From assembly GCA_902762905.1 (NCBI GenBank), contig CACWQE010000008.1, positions 1 to 64,000 of the forward strand: 64,000 bases of DNA, written 5' to 3'. This stretch comes from an uncultured Lachnospiraceae bacterium. Lineage in GTDB: Bacteria > Bacillota > Clostridia > Lachnospirales > Lachnospiraceae. Shown here piece by piece: positions 1-8,663 of this stretch (positions within the stretch are counted from its first letter, which is position 1; every line of letters starts with the position of its first letter). Both the position numbers and the translations under genes were made by a program. Below the pieces are notes generated by a model. That model did no database searches. It worked only from the letters and a program-made list of their open reading frames with translations, and had not been told where the DNA came from.

Positions 1-177
1 AGGCATGAACTCTAGTGCGAAAGAGAGCAGCGCTGCGAGGTGTTTTCGAGCCTAGTACCGCTGCGAGTGATGAGTAGCGACTACGATGATATGTTATATC
101 CCAAACAACCGATTCGTAACCTAAATGTTTCGCACGTCCGTCTTCACTTACGCTGTGCAGGGGGGGGGGGGAAGTTT
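1..177. other. Unassigned stretch with a G12 run at 160-171
   Basis: No convincing gene is visible. The stretch lies downstream of the GGDEF-EAL gene, whose stop codon is at 178-180, and ends in an uninterrupted run of twelve G. The 9-mer CGCTGCGAG occurs twice (31-39 and 60-68). The minus strand reads open but has no recognisable protein family. The 12-mer at 135-146 (TGAAGACGGACG on the minus strand) recurs at 47444-47455 on the plus strand, beside a structured element, so this may be part of a dispersed non-coding repeat. The window edge cuts it. Confidence 0.4.
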
Positions 178-2109
178 TCAGCCTGTGGCTTGGATAAGCT
201 GTGCAAACTCTTCGCCCGGAATTGCTTTCGAATAATACCATCCCTGCAGATAATCGCACCCGATTCCTGTTAAGTGCTTTTGCTGTTCCTGTGTCTCCAC
301 ACCTTCTGCGACGATGCGAACCTTTAATTCCTTAAGCATACCGACGGTAAATTTCAAGGTAATACCCGCCCGTTCATTTTCAAAAGCATCCCAAACCATA
401 AGCTTGTCTAACTTGATAATCTGGAACGGTAACTGATGCAGATATCCAAGCGTAGAATATCCAGAACCATAATCATCCAAGGAGAATGATATTCCCTTCG
501 AATGTAACTTTTCAATATTTTCCTGAAGTACAGAAAGCGAATTCACCGCTGCTGTCTCTGTCACTTCGAGATTAATCTGGTTCGGTTCAATCTCATATTC
601 TTCCATAATCTCAATCAGTTCTTCTACAAAATTCTGTTGCATACACTGCACAACTGATACATTCACTTCAATATATTCTATCGTTGTATCTTTCAGATTC
701 TGTTCTGCAATAAAGCGACATACTTTCTCAAATATCATCGTTCCCAGCTTCAGAATCATTCCATTCTTCTCTGCAATCGGAATGAATATCTCCGGGGAAA
801 TATTACCAAGCATCTCATCATTCAACCGGACAAGTGCTTCGGCTGAGGTATAACACTGTTTTTCCGTATTATAGATTGGTTGATAATACACTTCTATCGT
901 ATCCCGATCCATTGCTAATTCAATTGCTTTCTCAATCGCTTTCTCTTTCCGTAAGGCATGCAGATCCATATCTCTCGCAAACACGACAGAACCCTTGCCC
1001 TGCGTCTTAGCAGATAATACCGAATAGTCAATAACGTCTACCAACGTCTCCATTGTGCTTCCATCTTCCGGACAGGCAATACAGCTGATCGTAGTAGAAA
1101 GCATAACAGACACCTCTTCTGTAATCCAAGGATGCCGGAACCGTTCCTGAATATGATCCAGAATTGCATTCATATCCACTTCATTATGTCTGACTTGCAA
1201 CACAAACTGATCTGCACCATACCGATACACCCGGCCGCGTCTTGTAAGCGTCATCAGATAATGTGCCACCTGCATTAGCATAATATCCCCGGTTGTTACC
1301 CCAAATGTCTTATTCACAAACTTGAAGTCGTCCAACGCTAATACGATCAATTCAAATGTTTTTTGTGCTTCAATATCCCGGCGCAAAATCTCATCCATCA
1401 TGCTTCGGCTCATAACCTTCGTATTACCATCTAGCATATCGGCTGGATTCTGTGCAACAAGATACAACACCAACAATGTAACTGCGATAAGAAAATCAAT
1501 GTACATCGCACTCGTCATATAATATTGTGTTACTGCACCAAATGCAACAAATACACCAGATAACCCAATCACGGAAAGACGTTCAAATGACAGAATCCGA
1601 ATATATACCACCGCATAGACCAATCCATACATGACAGCATAGATTGCAATCCAATTAAGCGCCATCATAGCCGACGTCTCCACATAACCAAGCTTTGCAT
1701 CCAAACGATACAGATTCTGCTCTACCACATTTCTTCCAACCACAAATGCATAACTCACAATCGGCAGCCAGAAGAGGATAAATGCCCATCGGTTATGACT
1801 GTAGATCATACTCTTGCCCGACCACACCACCATATAATACATAAACAAAAGCGGCAATGCATATTGAACCGCAATATAAAAATCAATCAAAGCAATGCCC
1901 GCCGTACCAATCGATATTCCATGATAAATGAGCATCTGCCGCAACCCAATATTGCATAATATTGCCACGCATTCCACTGCGATCATCGCCAGAAATAAAT
2001 GACTTCTTCTTATCGATACATATTGTTTCGATATGTGCAATGCAACTACCACGCCAAGTATGATCAAAGCACATATCTCAAAATCAATATTCCAACCCAA
2101 CGCAACCAT
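178..2109 (-). CDS. Membrane GGDEF-EAL protein, probable c-di-GMP phosphodiesterase
   Basis: The protein has 643 residues. The first about 210 are hydrophobic with roughly seven membrane segments, followed by a GGDEF domain (about 215-375) and an EAL domain (about 385-640). The GGDEF signature is degenerate (YGADQF), so cyclase activity is doubtful. The EAL domain keeps EALVRL, LEVTETA, DDYGSGYS, KLDK and AEGVE, as expected of an active c-di-GMP phosphodiesterase. The inference is a membrane sensor whose degenerate GGDEF domain may regulate the EAL domain. It sits 26 nt after the GH25 gene and probably shares its promoter at 3180-3208. The start is uncertain: the GGGGG ribosome-site-like run directly touches the ATG, and a TTG at 2100 is better spaced. 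Confidence 0.9.
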   Translation of the reverse strand: MVALGWNIDFEICALIILGVVVALHISKQYVSIRRSHLFLAMIAVECVAILCNIGLRQMLIYHGISIGTAGIALIDFYIAVQYALPLLFMYYMVVWSGKSMIYSHNRWAFILFWLPIVSYAFVVGRNVVEQNLYRLDAKLGYVETSAMMALNWIAIYAVMYGLVYAVVYIRILSFERLSVIGLSGVFVAFGAVTQYYMTSAMYIDFLIAVTLLVLYLVAQNPADMLDGNTKVMSRSMMDEILRRDIEAQKTFELIVLALDDFKFVNKTFGVTTGDIMLMQVAHYLMTLTRRGRVYRYGADQFVLQVRHNEVDMNAILDHIQERFRHPWITEEVSVMLSTTISCIACPEDGSTMETLVDVIDYSVLSAKTQGKGSVVFARDMDLHALRKEKAIEKAIELAMDRDTIEVYYQPIYNTEKQCYTSAEALVRLNDEMLGNISPEIFIPIAEKNGMILKLGTMIFEKVCRFIAEQNLKDTTIEYIEVNVSVVQCMQQNFVEELIEIMEEYEIEPNQINLEVTETAAVNSLSVLQENIEKLHSKGISFSLDDYGSGYSTLGYLHQLPFQIIKLDKLMVWDAFENERAGITLKFTVGMLKELKVRIVAEGVETQEQQKHLTGIGCDYLQGWYYSKAIPGEEFAQLIQATG

Positions 2110-2135
2110 CCCCCTATATTATCTACTCACCATTC

Positions 2136-3065
2136 CTACTGTAATGGCATCATCTGCAAATTCAAATCAACCGAACCATTGATTCCCGCAACAGTTCCAC
2201 TCTCTGTATACTGCCAAATAGCAAATTCATACGGCCAATCCGGCTCATCCGCATATTGCGCAAACCAGATTGGATATTGATAAATCTGTTCCAGATCCAG
2301 ATATAACGCATAATACATCCGGTTTGTATACATCATGGCGGTACGTCCAGCCGCCTGAATTGTCTGAAGGAATCCAAGTGCCGCCTGTGTATGCTGTTCT
2401 GCACTCATATCGTTCGTTCTCGCATCATCCGACATCGGATCTTCGCGGTCTAACACAATCGGATAAGACAATGCATAATCACCCAGATTACTCAACACAA
2501 AGTTCGCTTCCTCTACACCTTCTTCATAGGTTGTAGCCTGTGAAAAGAAATAGACACCGACCGGAATTCCCTGCTCTGCTGCTCCTGTCATATTCGCAGT
2601 ATAATAGGCGTCTAATGCCATACCACCCGTTGTATAACCACGGTAGCCCAACCGGATAATCGCAAAATCAACCTGCGGTGCAACGGTAGCCCAGTCAATC
2701 ACGCCCTGATGCTCTGACACATCAATTCCGACCTTCTTCGTAGATCCATCTGCATCCACATAATTCTTAAAATTACCATCCGTCTGCAAATTCGAAAAAT
2801 CCCATTCATGACGCTTAATATCTGCACTGATCTTGATCTTATGAACCTCACCATATTTGTCAGTCGCTATAATATAACTTGCATGTAAAAATCTCTCATA
2901 ATTATCGGCACTCATCGCTGCTATATCTGCATTGCTATATCCTGCTGCCGCTTCCGCTATCTTCAGGGTAAATGCCTGTCCTTTCCCATAATACTTCTTC
3001 TGACATCCACAAAGAGTTAATGCAGCGAATACCAAAACCCCTGCCAAAATAATATGCTTCTTCAT
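2136..3065 (-). CDS. GH25-family lysozyme-like lipoprotein
   Basis: A secreted glycoside hydrolase family 25 (muramidase) protein of about 309 residues. The start at 3065 is chosen because TTGGAG lies at proper spacing; an ATG at 3092 lacks one. The N-terminus is a lipoprotein signal with lipobox L-C-G-C. The GH25 barrel starts at GIDVSEHQG, carries the D-R-E acidic pair after YPIVL, and ends with FAIWQYTESG and VDLN, all family hallmarks. It should cleave the glycan strands of peptidoglycan outside the membrane. It is the first gene of an operon with the c-di-GMP protein, suggesting wall remodelling tied to that signal. The 60-residue stretch between lipobox and catalytic domain is unassigned. 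Confidence 0.9.
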   Translation of the reverse strand: MKKHIILAGVLVFAALTLCGCQKKYYGKGQAFTLKIAEAAAGYSNADIAAMSADNYERFLHASYIIATDKYGEVHKIKISADIKRHEWDFSNLQTDGNFKNYVDADGSTKKVGIDVSEHQGVIDWATVAPQVDFAIIRLGYRGYTTGGMALDAYYTANMTGAAEQGIPVGVYFFSQATTYEEGVEEANFVLSNLGDYALSYPIVLDREDPMSDDARTNDMSAEQHTQAALGFLQTIQAAGRTAMMYTNRMYYALYLDLEQIYQYPIWFAQYADEPDWPYEFAIWQYTESGTVAGINGSVDLNLQMMPLQ

Positions 3066-3179
3066 CCGTTTCTCCAATCCAGTCTGATCCACTTACGACT
3101 TTTCTGCCATCTTTTATCTGTAATCGCAAAAACTTGCTTCTCATTCCCCGTACATATCAAAAAATCACATATTTACTTT

Positions 3180-3208
3180 ATTATACCTTAATTTAGTAAA
3201 TACCTCAA
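3180..3208 (-). promoter_or_regulatory. Promoter of the GH25/GGDEF-EAL operon
   Basis: On the minus strand, TTGAGG at 3203-3208 and a perfect TATAAT at 3180-3185 are separated by 17 nt. This predicts a leader of about 105 nt before the GH25 start. Confidence 0.65.
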
Positions 3209-3290
3209 TCTGTTTTACTTATTTCTTTTTTGTTTTGTGCAGAATGTAAAATTATTAAGAAATTTTTTATAATATTTTACTTTACCGTTA

Positions 3291-3319
3291 TTGACTTCCA
3301 TTTTTAATGATGATAAACT
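3291..3319 (+). promoter_or_regulatory. Promoter of the cold-shock gene
   Basis: TTGACT (3291-3296) and TAAACT (3314-3319) are spaced 17 nt apart. The resulting leader of about 100 nt contains a hairpin (arms ATACCAA and TTGGTAT, 3347-3375). Long structured leaders are typical of csp mRNAs. Confidence 0.55.
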
Positions 3320-3424
3320 TACCATGTATTTATAAAGTGTTATTCGATACCAACACTCTCGCTATGTTTTGGTATTCACATTACCTCTATTGATACACTA
3401 TATATTTTAAGGAGGTACTTTTTC

Positions 3425-3631
3425 ATGAACAAAGGTACAGTTAAATGGTTCAACTCAACGAAAGGATTTGGTTTCATCACCAACAGCGAAACTGGCGAGG
3501 ATGTATTCGTACATTTTTCTGGTATTGTTGCAGACGGATTCAAGACATTAGAGGAAGGTCAGTCTGTTACATTCGATATCGAGCAGGGTGCTAAGGGTGC
3601 TCAGGCAGTTAACGTAACTGTTGTAGCATAA
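3425..3631 (+). CDS. Cold-shock protein (CspA family)
   Basis: A 68-residue single OB-fold protein that binds single-stranded RNA and DNA and melts mRNA structure. It carries the family signature GTVKWFN, the RNP1 motif KGFGFI and the RNP2 motif VFVHF, and has standard length. AAGGAGGT lies 7 nt before the ATG. It is one of only two plus-strand genes in the window and is monocistronic, with its own promoter and a strong terminator at 3654-3687. Confidence 0.97.
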   Translation: MNKGTVKWFNSTKGFGFITNSETGEDVFVHFSGIVADGFKTLEEGQSVTFDIEQGAKGAQAVNVTVVA

Positions 3632-3653
3632 TCCATTATTAGGAAGAACTTAC

Positions 3654-3687
3654 AAAGGAGTTGTCATGAATATGACAACTCCTTTTT
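3654..3687 (+). terminator. Rho-independent terminator of csp
   Basis: A perfect 14-bp stem (3654-3667 with 3672-3685, loop GAAT) runs into TTTTT. It is the strongest terminator in this part of the window. Confidence 0.9.
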
Positions 3688-3792
3688 CTTATCTCTATGT
3701 TTCCAATGCAATCTATACATCTTATACTTCCTGTTCCCGCAGGAATTGCCCGGCGGAGCACTTTGTCTCACTCCACCGTCATCCAACGTTTC

Positions 3793-5955
3793 CTACAGAT
3801 GCAACACTCTTTCTTTAATCTCCTGCGTTCTTCCCTGATTCCAGAACTGTGTTCCAATATATCCACACGTCCGGCGTGCCACATTCATGGTATCTTCATC
3901 CGTATTGCCACAATTCGGGCACTTCCAGATCAGTTTACCTTCTTTATCTGAGGCAATCTGTATCTCGCCATCAAATCCACATTTCTGGCAATAATCACTC
4001 TTTGTATTCAGCTCTGCATACATAATATTATCATAAATGTGCTGCATAACCGAAAGTACCGCATCAATATTATTCTGCATATTCGGAACTTCCACGTAGC
4101 TGACTGCTCCACCCGGCGACAACTCCTGGAATTTCGCTTCAAAGCTTAACTTATGGAAAGCATCAATCGGCTCTGTTACATGTACATGATAACTGTTCGT
4201 AATATAATTCTTATCCGTTACTCCTTCGATCTTACCAAACCGCTTTTGTAAGCATTTGGCGAACTTATACGTGGTAGACTCTAATGGAGTTCCGTAGATA
4301 CTGAAATCTATATTGGTCTCTTCTTTCCACTTTGCACAGGCTGCATTCAAACGCTGCATTACCTCAATAGCAAATGGTGTTGCCTCCGGATTCGTATGAG
4401 ATAATCCTGTCATATATCTGGTGCATTCGCAAAGACCTGCATAGCCAAGCGAGATGGTAGAATATCCATTATATAATAACTTGTCAATCGTCTCTCCTTT
4501 CTTCAGACGAGCTAGCGCTCCATACTGCCAAAGGATCGGAGCCACGTCAGACGGTGTTCCCTTCAAACGGTTGTGACGGCACATAAGTGCCTCATAGCAT
4601 AAGTCAAGTCTCTCATCTAATATCTTCCAAAAACTCTCTATATCACCCTGTGAAGAACATGCAACATCCACAAGATTCAGAGTAACAACTCCCTGATTAA
4701 ATCTGCCGTAGAACTTCGGCTTATCATTCTCATCCTTGTATACTGTAAGGAAGGAACGGCAACCCATACACGGATAACAATACCCCTGTTTCAGTCGCTT
4801 CATTACCTTCTCAGAAATATAATCCGGAACCATTCTCTTTGCCGTACATGTCGCTGCTAACTTGGTCAGCTTCCAATACTTGCTTCCTTCCCGCACATTA
4901 TCTTCCTCTAACACGTAAATAAGTTTCGGGAATGCCGGAGTAATATATACGCCCTTCTCATTCTTCACACCAAGGATTCTCTGCTTTAACATCTCTTCGA
5001 TGACAAGTGCAAGATCATCTCTTGTTCTGCCTTCCGGCACCTCATCCAAATACATAAATACGGTTACAAATGGCGCCTGACCATTCGTTGTCATAAGTGT
5101 GATAACCTGATACTGAATCATCTGTACACCACGCTTAATCTCCTCCCGGACACGTAACTCCGCAATCTTAGCAATCTGTTCTTCATCAACTGTAACGCCG
5201 GCCTCTTCATATTCCTCCCGCACAATCTTCAAATACTTCTTACGGCTCACATCTACAAATGGTGCCAAATGTGACAGCGTAATACTCTGTCCACCATACT
5301 GGGAACTTGCAATCTGTGCTATGCTCTGTGTTGCAATATTGCAGGCAGTAGAAAAGCTCTTCGGGCGATCGATCATTGTCTCACTAATTACAGTACCATT
5401 CTGTAACATATCCTCTAAATTGACCAGACAGCAGTTATGCATGTGCTGCGCAAAATAGTCAGAATCATGAAAATGGATAATTCCCTCTTCGTGTGCTTTC
5501 ACAATCTCTGGCGGCAACAGGAAACGCTTGGTAATGTCTTTGCTGACTTCGCCCGCCATATAATCTCTCTGCACACTATTCACAACCGGATTCTTATTCG
5601 AGTTCTCCTGTTTTACTTCCTCGTTATTACACTCAATCAAACTGAGGATCTGTTGATCGGTAGAGTTTGCTTTTCGAACCAGTGCCCGCTTATAACGATA
5701 TGTAATATACTTTCTTGCCACCTCAAAGGCCTGTGTCTCCATAATCTCATTCTCAACAAGATCCTGAATCTCTTCCACGCTAAACGTCCGGTTCATACTA
5801 CTACAGGTAAGTGTTACCTTCTTCGCAATCTCCTTGATCTGCTCCTGTGTCAGCCGATTCTTCTCCACAACTTCCTTGTTCGCTTTCTCTACCGCTGCGA
5901 CAATCTTGGTGATATCAAATGCGGTCTCAGTCCCACTCCTCTTAATGATCCTCAT
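3793..5955 (-). CDS. nrdD: Anaerobic (class III) ribonucleoside-triphosphate reductase
   Basis: A 720-residue glycyl-radical enzyme that makes dNTPs from NTPs without oxygen. The N-terminal about 90 residues form an ATP cone (RIIKRSGTETAFD), the allosteric nucleotide site. Near the C-terminus two CxxC pairs (CQKCG and CPNCG) form the zinc site, and RRTCGYIG holds the radical glycine at about residue 698. The length is normal. Its activase NrdG, often the next gene, is not found downstream: the opposite-strand csp follows. Regulation is visible upstream as a promoter with an NrdR-like box (6140-6185). Near-perfect small hairpins at 3728-3778 could end the transcript but lack a T run. Confidence 0.97.
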   Translation of the reverse strand: MRIIKRSGTETAFDITKIVAAVEKANKEVVEKNRLTQEQIKEIAKKVTLTCSSMNRTFSVEEIQDLVENEIMETQAFEVARKYITYRYKRALVRKANSTDQQILSLIECNNEEVKQENSNKNPVVNSVQRDYMAGEVSKDITKRFLLPPEIVKAHEEGIIHFHDSDYFAQHMHNCCLVNLEDMLQNGTVISETMIDRPKSFSTACNIATQSIAQIASSQYGGQSITLSHLAPFVDVSRKKYLKIVREEYEEAGVTVDEEQIAKIAELRVREEIKRGVQMIQYQVITLMTTNGQAPFVTVFMYLDEVPEGRTRDDLALVIEEMLKQRILGVKNEKGVYITPAFPKLIYVLEEDNVREGSKYWKLTKLAATCTAKRMVPDYISEKVMKRLKQGYCYPCMGCRSFLTVYKDENDKPKFYGRFNQGVVTLNLVDVACSSQGDIESFWKILDERLDLCYEALMCRHNRLKGTPSDVAPILWQYGALARLKKGETIDKLLYNGYSTISLGYAGLCECTRYMTGLSHTNPEATPFAIEVMQRLNAACAKWKEETNIDFSIYGTPLESTTYKFAKCLQKRFGKIEGVTDKNYITNSYHVHVTEPIDAFHKLSFEAKFQELSPGGAVSYVEVPNMQNNIDAVLSVMQHIYDNIMYAELNTKSDYCQKCGFDGEIQIASDKEGKLIWKCPNCGNTDEDTMNVARRTCGYIGTQFWNQGRTQEIKERVLHL

Positions 5956-6119
5956 GCTATCCGTTCCTTCCCTTCCATCTGAGAAATCTTATTCACAATC
6001 CCGTCCCTACATCTGTTCAACATACGAAAAGACTGCCATCGGCAATCTTCTGTCCTCCAAATTCCTGTTAAAATAATGTCATAAAATTTCTCTCTTTTGT
6101 ATCTTCCTTCAAAGATAAT

Positions 6120-6143
6120 GTGCCAGTCGTTTGCGACTGGCAC
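6120..6143. repeat. Perfect 10-bp inverted repeat in the nrdD leader
   Basis: The arms GTGCCAGTCG and CGACTGGCAC enclose a 4-nt loop. No T run follows on either strand, so it is not a standard terminator. It overlaps the end of the NrdR-like box and lies about 165 nt before the nrdD start. A leader hairpin that stabilises mRNA or supports regulation is possible. Confidence 0.6.
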
Positions 6144-6155
6144 AACATCTTGTGT
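6140..6155 (-). promoter_or_regulatory. NrdR-like box upstream of nrdD
   Basis: The minus strand reads ACACAAGATGTTGTGC, a CACAA-N4-TTGTG palindrome matching 13 of 16 positions of the NrdR consensus acaCwAtATaTwGtgt. It lies immediately downstream of the -10 element, a good place for repression by NrdR. Only one box was seen; NrdR sites usually come in pairs about three helical turns apart. Confidence 0.55.
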
Positions 6156-6156
6156 T

Positions 6157-6185
6157 ATTGTAAATCACTTTGCAGGAAAATGCAA
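6157..6185 (-). promoter_or_regulatory. Promoter of nrdD
   Basis: Minus-strand TTGCAT (6180-6185) and TACAAT (6157-6162) are 17 nt apart, with the NrdR-like box just downstream. Confidence 0.55.
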
Positions 6186-6321
6186 GAGCCGATTTCTCTC
6201 TCCGTTTCTCAAAAACAATGCATTCACCATACGTCTATACAGACTGCACAAACTTTTTAGTCATATTGTTCAAATACATATTTCATGTATCTGTAATGTG
6301 CATGAACAGATTTCATATTGA

Positions 6322-6915
6322 TTATGCCTGACATCCCTTGACATAATCTATGATTATCTTTGCGGTATTGCATACACCTAACTTGCTGGTGCTGACACAA
6401 AGATCATATCCTCTTGAATCACCCCATTTGCTCTCCGAATAGCGATTATGATATGCCTTTCTCTTCGTATCATGTCGGTTCATCTTCGTCTCCGCTTCTG
6501 CCTCAGACAAATTAAACTTCTTCATGATATGATCAATCTTGGTCTTCCTGTCTCCCATAACGAATACCTTCACCAGATTCTCATACTCCTTCAAAGCAGT
6601 CTCCACACATCTTCCAACAGCAACAAAAGACTCTCCTTCTGCGGCCTTCTTCTGCAGATACTCAAACTGCATCTCGGCAACCACATCTTCCATTGCATTG
6701 GAATGTCCATTCACACTTCTTGTCATAAAAAGATTCCGTGGCTTCTCATCAAACTTGCGAAGCTTGTCTGCGGACATATCCTTCTCTTCCGCAACTGCAT
6801 CTAATAAATTCCGGTCATACAATGCAATTCCTAACTCCTTCGCCACCAGCTCTGCCACCTCATGTCCGCAACTACCATACTCACGACTGATTGAAATAAT
6901 CATTTGCTCTGCCAT
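6322..6915 (-). CDS. Cytidylate-kinase-like family protein
   Basis: A 197-residue P-loop protein resembling the cytidylate-kinase-like family. The N-terminus has IISISREYGSCGHEVA, where the G-S-C-G segment corresponds to a modified Walker A loop. YDRNLL and later RYSESKWG fit the nucleoside-monophosphate kinase fold. It is probably a nucleotide or other small-molecule kinase, but the substrate is not known; canonical CMP kinase (Cmk) is more conserved and usually longer. It has a strong AAAGGAGG site and lies upstream of nrdD, which however has its own promoter. Confidence 0.8.
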   Translation of the reverse strand: MAEQMIISISREYGSCGHEVAELVAKELGIALYDRNLLDAVAEEKDMSADKLRKFDEKPRNLFMTRSVNGHSNAMEDVVAEMQFEYLQKKAAEGESFVAVGRCVETALKEYENLVKVFVMGDRKTKIDHIMKKFNLSEAEAETKMNRHDTKRKAYHNRYSESKWGDSRGYDLCVSTSKLGVCNTAKIIIDYVKGCQA

Positions 6916-7006
6916 TATAAAGTCCTCCTTTCAATCACTTGATCTGTATCAAATATTATAGCATATTTTCGGGTATTCAAAAAGGACTTTTTGTCTTATT
7001 TTCTTG

Positions 7007-7056
7007 CAAAAAAAGAGGGCAGAAATGAATATAATATATCTCACTTCTGTCCTCTT
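7007..7056 (-). terminator. Terminator of the ArsB/NhaD-like gene
   Basis: A 16-bp stem with two mismatches (7013-7028 with 7041-7056), followed on the minus strand by seven T. It lies 55 nt after the stop codon at 7111. Confidence 0.85.
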
Positions 7057-7110
7057 ATTCTTATATCCTCAATATCTTAGATCACGTCTATAATTCTACA
7101 TATTACACGC

Positions 7111-8466
7111 CTAGCAGTAACGCACGAAAATGATCAACATAGAGATTGCTACCACGATAATGGTTGCAGGAGCCGCTGTCTTACAATACTTGCCCCATCC
7201 GATCGGATAACCATTCTTCGCTGCTACGGAAGTTCCTACTACATTAGCAGATGCTCCGATCGGGGTTGCACTACCACCGATATCGGTTCCCATAGAAAGC
7301 GCCCATGCAAGAACAGAAAGATCTGCACCTGTTGTAGCTGCCAAGCTCTTAACAACCGGAATCATGGTTGCCGCAAACGGAATATTATCAACAAACGCAC
7401 TTGCGACTGCAGATATCCAGATGATAATTGCAATCATAACATAGATATTACCACCACTGACATCACCGATAAATCCTGCAATCAACTCCAGAATTCCTGT
7501 CTGCTCCAGACCGCCAACGACCATAAACAAACCGACGAAGAACAATAATGTCTTGTAATCAACCTTCTTCAATAGTACAACCGCATCCTTGCCTGCTGCG
7601 ATCAAAGTTACAAGTGCAATCACTGCGCCAATAAATGCCACCGTCAGATGTGTCTGCGCATGTGAGATCAACAATACAACCGCACAGCCGAAAATTACAC
7701 AGCTAACAATAAAATCTTTCTTATTCGTGATTGCTTCCTTGGGATCCGGAATAGAAGATGGATCTACACCCTGTCCCTCTTCCTGAATCAGCTCTTTCCG
7801 GTATACAAGGAAGAAGTAAATGATCACTACGACCAAAGCAATACCTGCCATCAGACCGGTATTCGTTAAGAAATCTCCAAAAGTGTATCCCAATGATGTA
7901 CCGATAATAATGTTAGGTGGATCACCACACATAGTTGCAGAACCGCCTAAATTCGCACAGAAGATCTCCGATAAGATCATCGGAATCGGATCAATATGTA
8001 ACAGCTTTGCAAGCTCTACGGTAACTGCTGCCAAGAACAGAATAACTGTAATACTATCTATGAACATAGAAAGCACCGCTGCCATCACCATAAATACGAC
8101 AAACAACGGAATCGGCTTATAATTAACAAGCTTTGCCAGCCGCATACATAACCACTGGAAAAATCCTGCCTTTGCCATGCCCTCTACCATAACCATCATA
8201 CCCGCAATGAATATAATTGTTGCCCAGTTAATACCAGAAGATGATTCCTCTGCACCAACTGCATACCAGAAGCCCGGTGTGAAAATGCTGCGTACATTCA
8301 ACGTCTCAAGAATCGCATCCATACTATGCATGCCAACACCAAATACTAAGATCAATGTTAATGCACCACATGCCAAAGTAACGATCTGACGCTCAATCTT
8401 GTCCATGACGATCAGTACGAACATTGCAACAAAGATAAGCACTGCTAAAATCTGTGCCAACGTCAT
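7111..8466 (-). CDS. ArsB/NhaD-type (ion transporter superfamily) membrane transporter
   Basis: A 451-residue protein with about eleven or twelve hydrophobic segments and the two-fold repeat of the ion-transporter superfamily. Repeat motifs are FIAGMMVMVEGM and MCGDPPNIIIG in the first half, FVGLFMVVGGLEQTG and GGSATPIGASANVVG in the second. These match ArsB/NhaD/SLC13-like proteins, which move arsenite, sodium/proton or dicarboxylates; the substrate cannot be fixed from sequence. No ars genes are nearby. AAGGAGG precedes the ATG and a terminator follows, so it can be monocistronic. The 200-nt stretch upstream holds a small hairpin (AACGG/CCGTT) and AT-rich promoter-like sequence. Confidence 0.85.
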   Translation of the reverse strand: MTLAQILAVLIFVAMFVLIVMDKIERQIVTLACGALTLILVFGVGMHSMDAILETLNVRSIFTPGFWYAVGAEESSSGINWATIIFIAGMMVMVEGMAKAGFFQWLCMRLAKLVNYKPIPLFVVFMVMAAVLSMFIDSITVILFLAAVTVELAKLLHIDPIPMILSEIFCANLGGSATMCGDPPNIIIGTSLGYTFGDFLTNTGLMAGIALVVVIIYFFLVYRKELIQEEGQGVDPSSIPDPKEAITNKKDFIVSCVIFGCAVVLLISHAQTHLTVAFIGAVIALVTLIAAGKDAVVLLKKVDYKTLLFFVGLFMVVGGLEQTGILELIAGFIGDVSGGNIYVMIAIIIWISAVASAFVDNIPFAATMIPVVKSLAATTGADLSVLAWALSMGTDIGGSATPIGASANVVGTSVAAKNGYPIGWGKYCKTAAPATIIVVAISMLIIFVRYC

Positions 8467-8663
8467 TTCACTAAATCCTCCTTATTCTTTGCCGCTCACC
8501 CTCACAATGTTCTTTCTTATTTATTATGCATTGTCTTAAACGGCATTTTTCCGTTACCTATCATAACACCAAGCCGTAAATAAATATATAGTCAGTATTC
8601 CTAATTTTTTTTGAATATTTTGTCTGTTTTTGTACGAACACGATACTTTTTCAGCAATCACCC

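Noticed and set aside
40..273. 77-codon plus-strand ORF at the window start
   Set aside because: It runs across the G12 tract and into the 3' end of the GGDEF-EAL gene, has no ribosome site and encodes no recognisable family.
3093..3179. c-di-GMP riboswitch in the GH25/GGDEF-EAL leader
   Set aside because: The leader is about 105 nt but shows neither the conserved GEMM core nor a clear P1-type closing stem.
5437..5982. 181-codon plus-strand ORF inside nrdD
   Set aside because: It is fully antisense to a well-supported gene and has no family features.
6120..6143. Terminator of the cytidylate-kinase-like gene
   Set aside because: No T run follows on either strand and the palindrome overlaps the nrdD control region.
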